From: Galbula dea
Lineage: Eukaryota > Chordata > Aves > Piciformes > Galbulidae
DNA: 64,000 nucleotides
Direction of reading: 5' to 3'
Assembly: GCA_013399015.1 (NCBI GenBank)
Contig: VWZX01007397.1
Coordinates: 620,001-684,000 of the forward strand
This document shows, in pieces, positions 14,682 to 28,500 of the stretch. The notes under the pieces were generated by a model, which saw only the letters and a program-made list of their open reading frames with translations, was not told the DNA's origin and searched no databases. Every line of letters begins with the position of its first letter. The stretch's first letter is position 1. Made by a program: the position numbers and the translations under genes.

Positions 14682-15133
14682 TCGTACCATAGTATGATAG
14701 TATTCTCTGAGCTGGAAGGGACCCAATAGGGTCATGGAATCCAGCTCTTAAACCCAGGGAGGACACCTCAAGAATCACCCCATGTGCCTGAGAGGGTTAT
14801 CTAGATGCTTCTTAAACTCTGTCAGGCTTGGTCTGAGACAGCATCCCTGGGGAGGTTGTTCCAGATCCCAACCACCCTCTGAGTGAAGAACCTTTTCCTA
14901 ATCTCCAGCCTGAACCTCCCTTAACTCAACTTCATCCCCTTTCCCTTAGTCCTATCACTATCCACCAGACTTAGAAGATCTGTCCCTGTCCCTCTACTAT
15001 CCCCTGTGAGGATGTTGAAGACAGCTATGAGGTCTCCTCTCAATCTCCTCTTCTCAAGGCTAAACAAACCAAGTGACATCAGCTGCTCCTCATCCGGTTT
15101 CCCCTTCAGTCCCATCACCATCTTCATAGCCCA
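14682..15133 (-). mobile_element. CR1 LINE fragment, minus orientation, decayed ORF2 end
   Basis: On the minus strand this reads as the 3' end of an avian CR1 non-LTR retrotransposon. The plus strand shows the inverse landmarks GAGCTGGAAGGGACCC, CCACCCTCTGAGTGAAGAA and ATGAGGTCTCCTCTCAATCT. A minus-strand frame keeps the motif SLGLFSLEKRRLRGDLIAV, typical of the C-terminal part of CR1 ORF2, then degenerates. The 3' terminal repeats are eroded (about 14,690-14,710). It is 5'-truncated, as most CR1 copies are, and cannot be active. Confidence 0.9.
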
Positions 15134-18100
15134 AGTCCTGCCCCCAGAGCCTGGTTTCATAAATTCCCCATTATACAAACACTTCTGCCCATGTTATAAG
15201 GCACAAGATCATTCCGACTATCCATGGAGCTCCAAATCCATCAAATGTTCATAGGAACAAACTGAGTATTTGGTAATGATAATGTGTGACTGTAACTGGA
15301 AAAGCAAAGCAGGAGATCACAGGGAAAGTGTTGCAGCTAGCATATAAGCAGCAGTCACATTTTCTTTTTTGTTCTCTGCAGGGCAGAGCAGCGCTCAGAA
15401 CTAATAGCTTATTGTTCATTTTCAATAATTGCATATTAGAACTCCAAGTATGATTTTCCCTGGTATCATCCACTATTTAGTAACAATACATATTTTAAGC
15501 AGCCTCTCAGTAAATTAATTTCCTAGGATATTCTTGCAAAGTGAGCACAAAATGAGTCAGAATGAATATTGCCATGGAAAATTAAATGTTTCATTTAAAT
15601 AAATATTTGCAGATTTCACTCCTCATTATCTGCTTAGCTATACTCATCTACAAAAAGGGAGCTTACAAGTATTCCTTTCTTTTATGCATCAAAAGCTCAA
15701 CATTTAGTATAGATTTTTTTTTAAGGGCCAAAAGTCTCCCCAGAAAAGGAATGGGAAGAAGAGTAACATAAAAATCTGACCTTTCTGAAATTTTTCATGT
15801 ATACAAATGTAAATACATATTTAGATGATAAATGTACACACCTAAAGTGTGTGTGTGTATGGGTGCACTGCATAAATGCATACCAAGTGAAGCAATAATT
15901 GAACTTCCTTTAAAGACTTGTATTAACTGCCCCATTCCAAACAACAAACTTGGAAATGTTTTTGAGAGATGTAGTTATGGACCGGCTGCAATGAAGCCTA
16001 GGTCAATTCTTTAAACAGAAAGACTCAGTAAGGCCACAGCAAACTCCCCAAAAGAGCATTACAAAACCAAGTTGATGTCAAATATGCATACTGCTGTTTG
16101 GAAGGGAAGCTTAGGAAAGCAACACCAAAAGCTTCAAATGAGAGTTTCATGTTTCATTTCTTCACTGAGGTTATCTGTTTCATCCTCAGACTATATCTGT
16201 ATACTGATATGCATGGCAACTCAGAAGCCCAGAGTGAACAATGTTGCCCACTGCCGTTTCACCCTTAGGGCAACAAGTGTGAACACCATCAGATGCCAAT
16301 TCTTGTTACTGACAAAATGGAGTTAGCATACCCAATGAGGTACACTAGGTAAGATTTTTATTTCATGAAGGCAGTCCTTTTTCAATGACTTCATTTGGAT
16401 TGTCAGAAGATAAGTATCTTTCACATAATGCTACCTGACAGTTTCCCACAGACTGAGTGCATGGTAATTGTTTCCTCCTGATGTGGAAAAAAACAGAAAA
16501 TGAGAACACAACCATATTTACTCAAGGCCTGCAGAAACTAAGAGGAGAAGGGGAGATACAAATACTGTCACAAATACAAAGTCAGAGAGGCATGTTTTTA
16601 ATCCCAGTAAGGCAGGTTGTGTTTAGTAGAAGCTATGAAATACATTTTACAGCATCAAAGCAAGGAGAAGAGTAGGCTTTGTACATTCCGTGATAACAAA
16701 TAATTTGCACACAATTCCTTCCTTTTTTCTTCAGAAAGATGGCAGATATACTTTACAACAGAAAAGGCTCTAGTCAACCTCACTAAGCTGGACTTCTGAG
16801 CAGTCTATCTTCCTTCATACTCCTATCTGGGCATTTAGCTCCCCCACCAAGGAAGCTTCCCCATCTCCCTCCCCATTCTCCCCTATGGGCATATTTGCCT
16901 TGGAGTCGCTGTTGCTGTCCTGGTCTTCCTCAGCACCCCCTCTCTACTCATTCCCCATTATTCATGAAAAAGTTAGGGACTATGCTGACAAGATCTCCAG
17001 CACCTTTTCTCCAAGTGCTGGGTACGAAGCAAAGAGACAAGCATTATACTTGAAAACTGAAGTGCCTTCTGCCCTTCTTTCCTTCTCAGGTCCTTCAGCT
17101 GATGAAGGACTCTTCACATCACAAGCAGCAGCCTTCACCAGAGAAATGAACTACTCATCTGTGTGGACTGCCTGCCTGGAAACAAGGAACAGTGATCCCA
17201 AGAGGGCAAAAGACTACCTGATCAGGATCTCCTGCAAGCACCTCCCAGGCATATACATCAGGGACTTCTGACAGCTCTTTATCTGCTCTACAGTTGTTGC
17301 TGTAGCACAAACATGACAAATCACAGGACAGCCGTAGGAGGACTCTGGGCACATAAATCAGAGCTACCTTGCACCAACTCTGACCAAAATCTGGGGGAAC
17401 ATGCACTGTGTCACCTTTAGAATTTTTTTTTTATCTATTGATGTAATAAATTAGAACTATTTTATCTCTTGTTGCAATAAATTTAGCTTACCTTTGATCC
17501 ACTAGCACTTGAAGCATGACTATTTTAAATTTTGATGACATTTTAAATTCTACTAATCACAAATTGTTTCCATTTTACAAATGTTCTGTCTTTTATTTTC
17601 AATGAGGCTTAAAAGGAAAAAAAAAGGTTTTTTCTTTCTGTCATTGTTTTTGCACCAGCATCACTGTTGGTTTCATTAAAGTCAGCACAACTCAGAAATG
17701 AGTTTTAGATGAGTTGAGCTGCTTTTGCTGACTACATTTGCAGCAGTGAAGCATAAAGCATTCCAGGCTCTTCAAAAGCACAGTCTTTTTATTATTTTTT
17801 ATTGAGAGACTGGTGGTTTAAAAAGCAAATAGATACATAGATTTTTAAATCCTCTGTCTTATGCAATGGGGGATTTCTGTGCACCTGAAAATTTATCAGA
17901 CTATACAGATTCTTGTCATCTGGTGCCTCCAAAACATGCAAAGCACCATATACCTAAACTGTACAGCTGTTACAGTCACACCAGATTGTCTCTATAATGA
18001 AGAAACCCAAAAAATCCAAACAAGCAATATATATGTGTATATATCTCATACATGTGTGTGTATTTACATATGAATATATACACACACTCTCATGAAACTG

Positions 18101-20873
18101 TTATTTACAGTAGAAGTTGATGTGTTTTGTGGCATGTGTCACTCCTCTTGGTGAAATTAAAGGCAGAACACACTTCTGTCTTCTCAGCTGTTGCATGCTG
18201 CCTAGTTTTCAGTTTGGCAGTGTCTAGGTGAGCAGCCACAGATGGGAAGTCAGTATGTGTCACATGCTTTTCACCTGCCATGAAATGCTGAACCCCCTTC
18301 ATCATTTTGTATAAACAATTTCCCATTCACTGAGTCCTCACACAGAGTATTCCAAAATAACTCAGTGAGATGTTTACTATTAACAGTACTGGATTTGAAA
18401 ACAAGGAGAAAGGAAGCAGTTTGTAGAAGCTTTTACATCCTGTAATTGCCAGGTCTGTAACCTACAGGACATGGTAAGGATTAAAATTATGTATGAAGTC
18501 CTGCATTTGAGTCCCTTATTTGACTTTTATGTATTGACATCTGGAACAAAAAGGATTAGGTGTATCATCTAATCCCATCAAAGACAACTGTTGTTTTCTT
18601 TACAGTGTTAAATGCATGGAAGCTTCATGCAATAGCATACCAGTATCCAACAGCCACTACAGGACATGCCTGCTAACTTAGGGCACTTGTCTCAACAGCT
18701 CTGCAGAACACCAGTAGATTATTTCAGTGGTGAGGCCATGTTTCACCTTTCAGTCCATGACCTTTTTTATGTCTTAGAGAGTAAGGAGTATTTTAAGGAT
18801 GCCTTCTTGCTCTCACAGAATGACATTTCATGTGAAGAGCTTTACAGATATCTCACTACAGTCTCCTGGCATCTGTTTTCCTATTTTTCTTGCATGCAAA
18901 AATATTACAAATGTTAAGAGAAAAGAAGGATATACTGAAAGATACTAGAAGTAAAGATGAGAGGCAATTGCTTGCCATTTCCTATCAACAATAAAAGGAG
19001 CTTACAACACTGTCTTAGAATGAATTCCTAGAATTCTGTTCTTAAATGTAGCTGAGATGCATCCCACCTTGCAATGACTCCTTAGAGAGCTCCTGCAACT
19101 CTCTTGGGCCCTTCCCTAGGGGGGATTATCTACTGGCACTGAGTAGCACTTCACATTGCTAACAGCCTGCATTAGAAGCTTGCAATGCCATCAATCAAGC
19201 ATATGTCAGCCAAAGAACTATCTTTTGCTAGTGGAATCGTTAGTATCTGTACACCTCAAATACCTCTGGATTCACTGGTCAGTAACTCCAGCAGTTCATG
19301 CACAATACACAGTACTAAACAGTATTAGGGTTTCCTATTGCCACTGGTAATAAAAGTTGTTCTATGCAGTTGATCTTAGTAAACCCAGGAGTTTTTTGTC
19401 ATCTATATTTCCCTGAAGAATAAAGTGAGGCAATCTCATTCTGCCAGTTACAAATGTACCCTTAATGGGAGGCAACAGCATATGGACGAGAGTGTTTAAT
19501 TTTTACAATTTATGCTCAAATTGTGTTCAAGACTCTACATACTTAGCCTACTTTGATCACTGTGGGAGATGTAAGTAAGCATATAAGATTACAAATTAAT
19601 CTTACTAACACAGTGGGAGAAAGATTTTGTGTCAAGAAGTAAGAGTTACAGAAGTATAATCAGAACCCTTATTAGCTTATTACATATATTAGTCAAAGCA
19701 GAAACCATAAAATACTCAGCCAGTGCAAAAAATAGAACTGAAGTGTCTAAGACTCAGATAAGTTTACACATAACCATTTGAAAACTAATGCAGATGTTCT
19801 GTCATCAGGGTCAGAACATTTGTTCAAGAGTGTAACATTAATCATGTATGCAACTACTGGGAGGATCAAAGCCTGAAATAATGTAGCATTCCCAGTGACA
19901 GACTTAACTGGCCATCATAGCAAAAACCTGTGAGGTAAGCATCTACAACTTGCTATGAGCTATCCAGCTGGCTACCATACCCTGCAGGTTCCTGTCTGAG
20001 GACAACACTCACTGTGGATGCTGTCATGCTTACACATGGCTCCTTACTTGAGGAATCATGAATTTTACAATCAGGTCTTTGTCCTTCCAGAAGAATTCTG
20101 TACTGAACACCCCTGTGCACACATAAAGCCCTGCTGAAGCTCATCATACTTACAGGGAGAGCAAGTTCTGCATTAGCTGTCACTACACACTCAATCCCAA
20201 ATAGAGGAGATACACTCCAATTTTCACTTTCCAGAGAAACCTGGAGCACAGCCTAAATTAATTCATGAGTTATGAAAAGTCTGCAGCAAGTAGTGAATCT
20301 GTGCTTTATGACCTTCCTTTCACAAACAAATCTTTTTGCTCTGTGGCCTTACTCAAAGTGCAACAGTTTACACTGGGTTGAATGTGTCTCACAATAGGGA
20401 AGTAACTCCTTGCTGAATGCCCCTACTTAACATTGCATGTAGAATATGGAGCCTCATCATTGTGAAGTGTTTCATATACAGCAAATTCATTCTAGGAAAT
20501 TTGCTCCAATTAAGTTCTACAACCATTTTTACTGGGATTTTTTACTGTAAGTATAATTTTGGGTTGGTTTTATTGTGTTTTAGATGTTAAAATGCTAGAT
20601 ATTCCTTGTTTAGCTTTTTTTAACACTGTACATACATATTAGTTAAAAAGAGAATTTTCTTGTGAAGAATTATGCCAATTTAATGACTGGAACATTAACA
20701 TATTTAATTTATACAGTGCACAATGCATCAAAACATCTTGATGATGACAAAAGAAACCATTTACACATAGGCAATTGCATTCTGAGCTGTAATTTTACCT
20801 ATGTGGCAGCATAAGGAAAAACAGATTCATAATTCATATAGGACCTCTTTCTGAGGGAGCTAAAGTTAATAGG
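15134..20873. other. Intergenic desert, middle block
   Basis: This is unique AT-rich sequence with short GT/AT simple repeats (15,847-15,858; 18,027-18,088). The longest stop-free stretch, 128 codons at 16,885-17,271 on the plus strand, matches no family I know and is treated as chance. No RNA gene is recognised. Confidence 0.65.
18027..18088. repeat. Mixed AT/GT/AC dinucleotide tract
   Basis: Short runs of AT, GT and AC alternate, including TGTGTGTG and ACACACAC. It is a decayed compound microsatellite upstream of KCND2. Confidence 0.75.
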
Positions 20874-21400
20874 TGTCCTGGTTTGGGTTAGTGCAGAAAT
20901 AGGAAAGAAATAGGAGAAGAATAACTGAGGACCTTCCCTTTAATATTTTCATAGACTAGAAATGGCTTTGGGAAGCAAGGGGTCTTTCAAAGTGCTGTTC
21001 TCCCAATTCTCGAGGTTACTGGGATCAGGGATAGCTTTTATCTTGGAGATACTGAGCTCCGTCCCCATTCAAACTTTCTGAAGCTCACTGAAATCTGTGC
21101 TACTTTGTCTCAAGTGACAGGCAGAGAGAACCGAACACAACATCAACATACCCAACAAGAACTAGAGACATTATTTGTTATGCAGGCAACACTAACAAGG
21201 TAAGGATACTTAGTTGTTATATACTGGAAAATGGAGGAGGGGAGAGGGAGGATTATTGCCTTGTGTGTTTGTAACTTCCTCATCTGTGACCTTTTTTGCA
21301 CTTAGCTGGAGCTGCTACATGCCTGTCTCTGCCAGCCTGAGGCCAGCCAGACAAATCCCCAGAACATAAGTTGTATCAGGTAATAAGTTCACACTTCTTT
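20874..21400 (+). mobile_element. Possible LTR of an avian endogenous retrovirus (left edge only)
   Basis: The sequence TGTCCTGGTTTGGG at 20,874 matches the typical left end of several avian ERV LTRs. The right edge, a matching second LTR, a primer-binding site and any gag or pol frame are not seen. The end given is arbitrary. It could be a solo LTR or chance similarity. Confidence 0.3.
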
Positions 21401-22529
21401 TTTACTAAGGGTTTAAGCATGTTACAGAGTTGTCATGCAAGGGTTCACCTCCACTCCAGCTCTTAACAGGTGTTTTGCAGGATATTCCCAAGCTCAAAGA
21501 GACAAAACGGTGCAGTGACACAAAAATTACCAGTACCCTTAAAGTTGTTTCTTCCCAGTAAGGACTCTCACCTTGTTGGTATCACTGTGATAAAGACCAG
21601 CCTATACTGTGCTTGGGTTTTATGGCAACATTCTCCTAAACCTCTGCTGCATTAGACCTGTGCAAGCACACTGGCACACACAAGTCCCTCAAGAAATGTT
21701 TTCCTGAGATCCCCACAAGCTACAAAATGTTTGAGCTGACACGGACTAGGGTCTGAGCAGGAGTTATGCCCCTGAAGAGCTCTTGCTCAAGAGCAGCTGC
21801 TGATCTACACACTCCTCTGGCTAGTAGCTGCAATTGTTTATTTTAGCAGCTCTGGAAAAGCTGCAGAAGGATTCCTGCTTCTGAATGGTAACTGTGTTGT
21901 GGTTCAGGGTATGGCAACCAGGCAAGGGAACCTCTGCGATACTCCTTGTAACCGCCCAACATAATCAGAATCTACAGGGAGCAAATGTGGAAGTCTACAA
22001 TAACAAGACTGGAAAAGAGAGGGTGCAGGTCTCTCTTTCCTAGGGTAAGCTGGCTAGAAATCATCAGAATTAGCATATCAGGAGAAGGAGAGGTGGCAAT
22101 TTGTAGCCTGGGTTTCTAGGTAATTGAGTAAATTTCCAAAATGGAGTGAATGCAATCATTTTGCATGTCAGTCTGCCTGTCAAACTCACAGTAATTCTTG
22201 GACATCATTTTGGAGGGGTAAAGACCCTAAAGATAAGCAGTTGTTCCAATTTTGGGAGAACTGGAAAGCTGGTGAAGAAGGGACACCCTGTGATTAGACT
22301 TCGTTGTGAAAGTGGCTAATGAGATCACCCTGTCCTGGCCACCAGAGACAGAAGGGAAGCCAGAGGTCCTAAGTCATGGTGTACACAGTACTACTTGTGT
22401 TTTTAAAGCTTTCCAGGTGGTTTTATCTCCTGTCCTAATTGCTCTAACTGGGGGATGAATTAGAAGAGTGCGGAATGGGAGGATTGGTGTCCCATCTAGA
22501 CAACACTGCCATTCTGTATAACAGGTAAA

Positions 22530-25500
22530 ATTAGGTGACCAAAGTCATTGTCAATTATGTGGCCGGCATGCAAAGTCTGAGGAGAGCAGAGCACAGGCTG
22601 CAAGGGGACTTTGACCCACGACAGAACTCTCACAGATTTTGGAGCCTTGAGCTACAGAAGTGGTTTCAAGTTGTTTTTTCTAACAGAGCTGTATTTACAG
22701 GCATGTCCTTACTGCCTGGTGTTTCACCCTTCTGCTTTCTATTGCTTTAACATGAATTAGATTGAGCAGATTGATTTTTTTTTATTTCAGTTCACATGGT
22801 GTGTGTCAAATATCTAGACTGTAACTGCTGTAGTCTTGAGGCTGTTTTATGTTGTATCACAGAGCAGCTCTGTCAAGTGACTAAGCAATGCTACATATGC
22901 AACCAGGAGGAAACTAAAGATCTGACACTGTGACAATTTTGTTCCTTATTTATCTTGCTTTTTAAAAGGCTGCAATTTAAATTAGATATTTTCTTCCTGT
23001 TTGATTTATGAACAGTGATACTACTGAAAATCATGTTTTTAATTGGTAAACAAAGCAGCAGCCTCCTTATGCAGCAAGTATGATTTAACTGAAACATGCT
23101 TCTTTTAACCTGGACAGCAATAATTTTGTGCAGGCTGTCAGATTGTCTTAGCAGCATAACTTACAACTGAATTCCTGTGCTGAAAACTGCCCTTGAGGTG
23201 AAGTACTGTTTATCAAGCAAAAATATTTGTTACCTTTGTGATGAAGCTAAAAAATGAAGTCTAATATATCTCTGTGACACACTTCTTTTGGAAACATGTA
23301 GAGAACAATGACCAGTAAAGCTAGGAGAGTTTGTAACTGCTCCTTCTTGATTTTGTGACTGCTAGGTTCAGATGAGATCCACTAATACCATGACATCAAG
23401 GCTAATTAGCATGTTTTGCAGGACTTGTTAACTATCTACTCTTCTAGCCTAGTTTTAGAGGTTATGAAAAAGATTACAGCATTCCTGACTTTTATTTTTT
23501 TCAACTTGATTTTCTAAATTAATTTGATGCAAACAATCATGGGTAATGTTTGACATTTGTAGACAGACTCCAAGACATTTTATTCCATCCTTTCTTTCCT
23601 GTTGGAAGCTTGGCTTCAACATTCGACACAGCAATGCCACCAGGAACGGCACAAAAATCTTATTTCCTTTCTAAGCTGGAGAAGTGGCCTGCTATAAAGG
23701 ACTGCTTTCTCTTTGCTGTTTATGCAATTAGAAAGCAATCACTGACATGAAAGAAGATTCCTATTCCCGGTTCTGAAGTGTGGTACAGAGACTATTAGCA
23801 AGGCACAGAAAGTGCCCCAACAGGCAGCTCTCCATATACTGTCAGGTTTGTAGTGTCACCAGCTTCATGACAGTCTGCCTGACCTCAGGCTTCTTCCTTT
23901 GCAAAGAGCTGGCTGGACTAAGGAAGTGATTTGTAATGAAGGATAATAACTTGATTCAGTCCAGTAATTTCTGAAAAATGTTCTATCCTCAGCTATGCCA
24001 GTGAATGACACATTGTTTCTATTAACTATATTTTTGCATGTATTCATCATTTTCATATAGGAATTCTACAAAGCCACAGAGACTCAAAGTGGTGGAAGCT
24101 GAACTGGAACAGAAACCAGTTATTAAAGATGGGTAGGATACAATTGCACTCACTTTCAGTGGGAGCTGTATTACTCCTCTCTGAGTCCCCTCCACGTGAG
24201 GTACTGCACAGCAGAGGCAACCTAGTAACAAAGCAGTTTAGAAAGGATTCACAGGAGAAGGGAGATGGGACCAATTAGGCAAGGAGCCACTGATCCTTGT
24301 GAGGCTTTTGCAGGAACAGAGGAGGATGGCTGACATCCAAACCCCACATTTCCTGCAACACAAAGAAAAAGGAGTTTATCTAAAATGGTAAAGTTTGGAT
24401 GCAGATTGAAAGACTGCCACACTGTATGTTACAGAGTGAAAATTAAAGGAAAGAAAGTTAGGTAAAAACTGTGAAGGAAAAAGAATTCATCATCTGTTTT
24501 ATTTTGTTTTGGCTGATAAACCATCTTACCACTCAGTCTGTTGTTTATGAGACAAATAGCTCCTGAAGTGCAGAAGAGAGAGAAAGGGCTGCTAGGAAAA
24601 TATCTTTAAGCAGCTTAAAAAAATCTGAAGAGCATCACATTTCAATTTATATGTAACTCTCAAAACACTGTCAAAATCCATTACCAAGACTGAAGTAAAG
24701 AAAAGCAGAATGAGAACTCCTGAAAAAGTATTAGTTTTACCAAGTTTGCTTTGCTAATCTGCATTTTCCACAAAGTTCCCACAATTTCAACAATTTCAGC
24801 ACTAATACCCATCTGAATTAAAGCAGAAGCACATATAAAGGGCACTAGCTTCTTCCTGCTTCATTTGGCCAACATTAGGCATCTATTCTGTCAGGTAGAC
24901 AGAACAAAGATTTCCCATTCCACTGAGTAATGATTTCACAATTTCACTGATAAAATCACTTTTTCCAGGTGTAAGCAGACACACAGGACTGGTAGGGCTA
25001 TGGATGAAGAGAGAAATATATATTCTCCCCTTCTCTTATACCTTAAAAGAGGGAGAAATATTCTTCTGTGATGTTCTTCACATTCTTTGAATCTGGAAGC
25101 TACTGAAATGTAAACTAACTTACTTTTTACCCTGGGCCATGACTATGGGCAATTTTGAGAAGAAAAGTAACCTGATTTGGAAATGGAAGGGCTCAGGCTG
25201 CCCAGGATTGTGCAAATGTATTTTGTCCTCGAGACTTTGTAACCAACCCAGCAAAGACTGGACCACAGACTGCCCGTGTCCCTTACAGTGCTACTTTCTG
25301 ATAAACAACCAGTTCTTCTTCAGCAGATCTTGCATCACTCTTAGACAAACATTTCCAGGCAAGTCTCTTTCCTGCTGAGACTGTGAGTCTCATCTGATTT
25401 ACACTTTTCACTGCTCTAAGCCTGGAGAATTTACTGAACAATTTCAGTTTAATGAGCAAAGTAGGACTTGGTGCCCTGACTGAAATGACATGGACTTTTA

Positions 25501-28500
25501 AATCCTATTTACCTTTTGACCTACTTCAGTCCTTAAGTTTAGCCAAGCTTTCTCCTGAATCAAGAAGAAACATATGAAGGAATGACTGAATCATAGACTG
25601 ACAGTTCTATTATTGTCTGCCTGCTGCAATATGGTCTTTCTGTGCACTGGTCTTTGAGAACCAGCTTAGACAAAATAACTAATCCTGTTTGGTATACATT
25701 TTACCCAATGACTCAAGCAAACAATGAGACACACGTGCTGGAGAAAGAGAAGTACCAAACTCTACCTATTTACAAGAGCCAGCTAGTCAGAGTGGCATCT
25801 TGTCCTGCACTGATGCCAAGAGAGTCAGAACTGTGCACTTCACTAACACCTCACACCTCAGTGTGAGGAGACAGTGTCCCTAATCCATGCTGTGCATTCT
25901 AAGAAGTTTCTTACCGGTTTTTCTCTTTTTGTAAGTGCTTATGCAGTGAAAGGTGACAGTCTGCTGGTTATCTGATGGTACGGGAGATTCTGCGTGGGAT
26001 TAGAAACTTGGCTACCATTACAGGAGCAAGTTTGGCAAGAGATATTGTTGTTAAAGAAGACTTCCCAAAGTGCTTCAGGACAACCAGCAGTATTAATGTT
26101 AATGGCTAATTAGCTTTTGACATTAATCCACTCCTAGTTTCTCTTTCTAAGGACGACCTTGAAGACACTTTAAGTCTAGGGTAGTTTTCCTATTGACTCA
26201 GGACACTGGCTCAGGCTCTTGGTCTCAGACTCCTCCTGGACAATATGAAGTGTCTAAGACTCCTGCCTTAAGGGCCAGAGTCACCCCAACCTGCCTTTTA
26301 TAGTAAATACACAGAGGCTGTAGGTAAGATGGACTGCCCTCCAGAGTAGCTTCTCTCTGTTGACTCTATCAAGTCAGGGTGAGTAAGCTCTTAATTACAC
26401 ACAGATACCTCAAGCTGAATTGGCTGAAACAGGGCCCCATCATATAGATGAAACCATTGTTCCTTTGAAGATCCTATATGAGCCAAAACATTAATTCAAA
26501 ATGAGAAATACTTATTTATCTGAAGTCAATTTTAAAAGATTTTATTTACCATTTCATTGATGAGTAGAATACCACTAATGAGAAGATGAATTCCCAGGGC
26601 TTAATATGACTAATACATTGTTAAATAGAATTAATCTTTTATACAATATTCTGTGCACCAGAAAAACATACATCATTACTAAATCAGTATTTGTTGGTTT
26701 AGAGCAGATGAAGTACAAATATTTGAGATTGAATAAGCCCCTTATTTGGAAGAGTGAGGTTTTCTTGAGATATTTCCAAGTACTGGCTTAACCTCACCTT
26801 AAGGAAAAAAGGAAGCCCCAGCACTGAGAGCTCTGCCTCCCTCTTCCATCCTCTAAATCTGTAACAAATACATAAAACATCTTTTCCACAGAAATAAGGG
26901 TCTTTTCTTAGGTTAATGATGGCTATAGTAGCTCTCAGGTTGGCTTCAGAATTTGACAGCAATGGTGCATATTGTGCACTCCCCCACAGTATGTCTTGAT
27001 CCCTGACCAGCGAGAGGTCATTTTTTATACCCACAGCAATCCATTTCTCCATCTAGAGAGAAGGATGACAAGTACTGGCACTGCTGACTGACCTCAGCCT
27101 ATTGCAGCAAACTCCCACAAAGATGGCTTTTTGTCTTTGGAAAATTATGCCTCTATCAAGAGCCTCTCTCTTGTTCTGTCTGGTCCACAGCACAAAAAGC
27201 AGCTAGATTTAGACAAGATAAAAACCTATGAAGGCAAGGGAATTGGAGACTATGACTCTGTATTGCTGTGGATTGCATCTTTGACCAAGTATTGGGGTTT
27301 TATTTGCATTCCAAAATCAAACATTTTCCTCTGTAAGACACATTCTCAATGATTCCATTCTTCAGTGGGGCTGTGACCAGCACTCTAGAAATCCTTAGAT
27401 CAGACTTTTCTTACTTCTTGTGTCTCAGGAATGCAGACCACCTCAAAGCAAAGCACCAAAACCTAAAGCTCTTTTGCTCAGACTGAGAAGCAGTCAGACC
27501 TTCAGACAAGCAGTGCATTAGGTAGAAGAGGCAGATCAGCAGAATATTCTGCTAGTACTAACCAGAGTGGATTTTGGAAGAAACTTTTTTTAAGAAGCAA
27601 AAGTAATTCTAGCTCCTATAAATTAAAAACAAACAAAAAAATAAACAACAAAAAAGACAGCCCTTTGCCCTGGTTGACCAACTAGTAGATAAATATATGC
27701 CTTACACTCTTCTTTTTTGGAAGCTATTCTTACTCATACAGAAAGTAGAAAATAGCATCTATTCAGAAACCAGTTATCTCCACATGATTTTATGCATTTG
27801 GTACTGAGTGTACAAAAATACTAGAATTCCCACTAGAATGTGGGAACTGTGAAATTAGACTGAAGAGGAAGGAAAGAAAAAAGTCTAATGTACAGCTGAA
27901 CCTTGAGGTTAAGGCTGGCAATTTGATTTTAAATCTCTGTAGTCTTCTTTTATCCAAAGGAAAGCCCACTGGCTCAACAGTCAAGGAATGAGGAAGAGTG
28001 GGTGTACCACACATTCAGTCTGAAAAGAGAATTCTTGGTTTCAAAGATTTTACAGACTTCTAAAATATTAAAGAAAAAAATGAATCCATTAATATAAACT
28101 CATGCATCACAGCTGTTATCTTCTTTAATCCTTAGAGAGTTCTTTGTGCCTCATGACTTTGGATAGAATTAAGGAACAGCTCATACTAGAGTCCATTGTG
28201 TATTCCCCTTAGTACCCTTTCCTTCTTTTCCTACAATTACTGGGATTTCTTTTCTTCACTGGAAAATGGGATTTTTGTCTCATTTGAGTCCCTGCTACTT
28301 AATTCGTACTTGAAGTCATAATCCTCCCTGTCACATCACAGCAATCTCTTAGTAGCTAATTCTGACGTCACAGGCAGGATTTTGACTTCAGAAAACCTGA
28401 TTATTTAGGTACACTTTATGTACCAGAATGTAGTCTTTCTGAAAGACAGAAAGTAAGGACAATTTCAGGGCACTAAAGGCACAAGCTGTGAAAGTCTGAG

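Noticed and set aside
16885..17271. 128-codon plus-strand open frame in the upstream desert
   Set aside because: It is the longest frame outside KCND2 without N, but has no recognisable domain, no low-complexity or codon bias typical of a gene, and frames of this length occur by chance in 64 kb.
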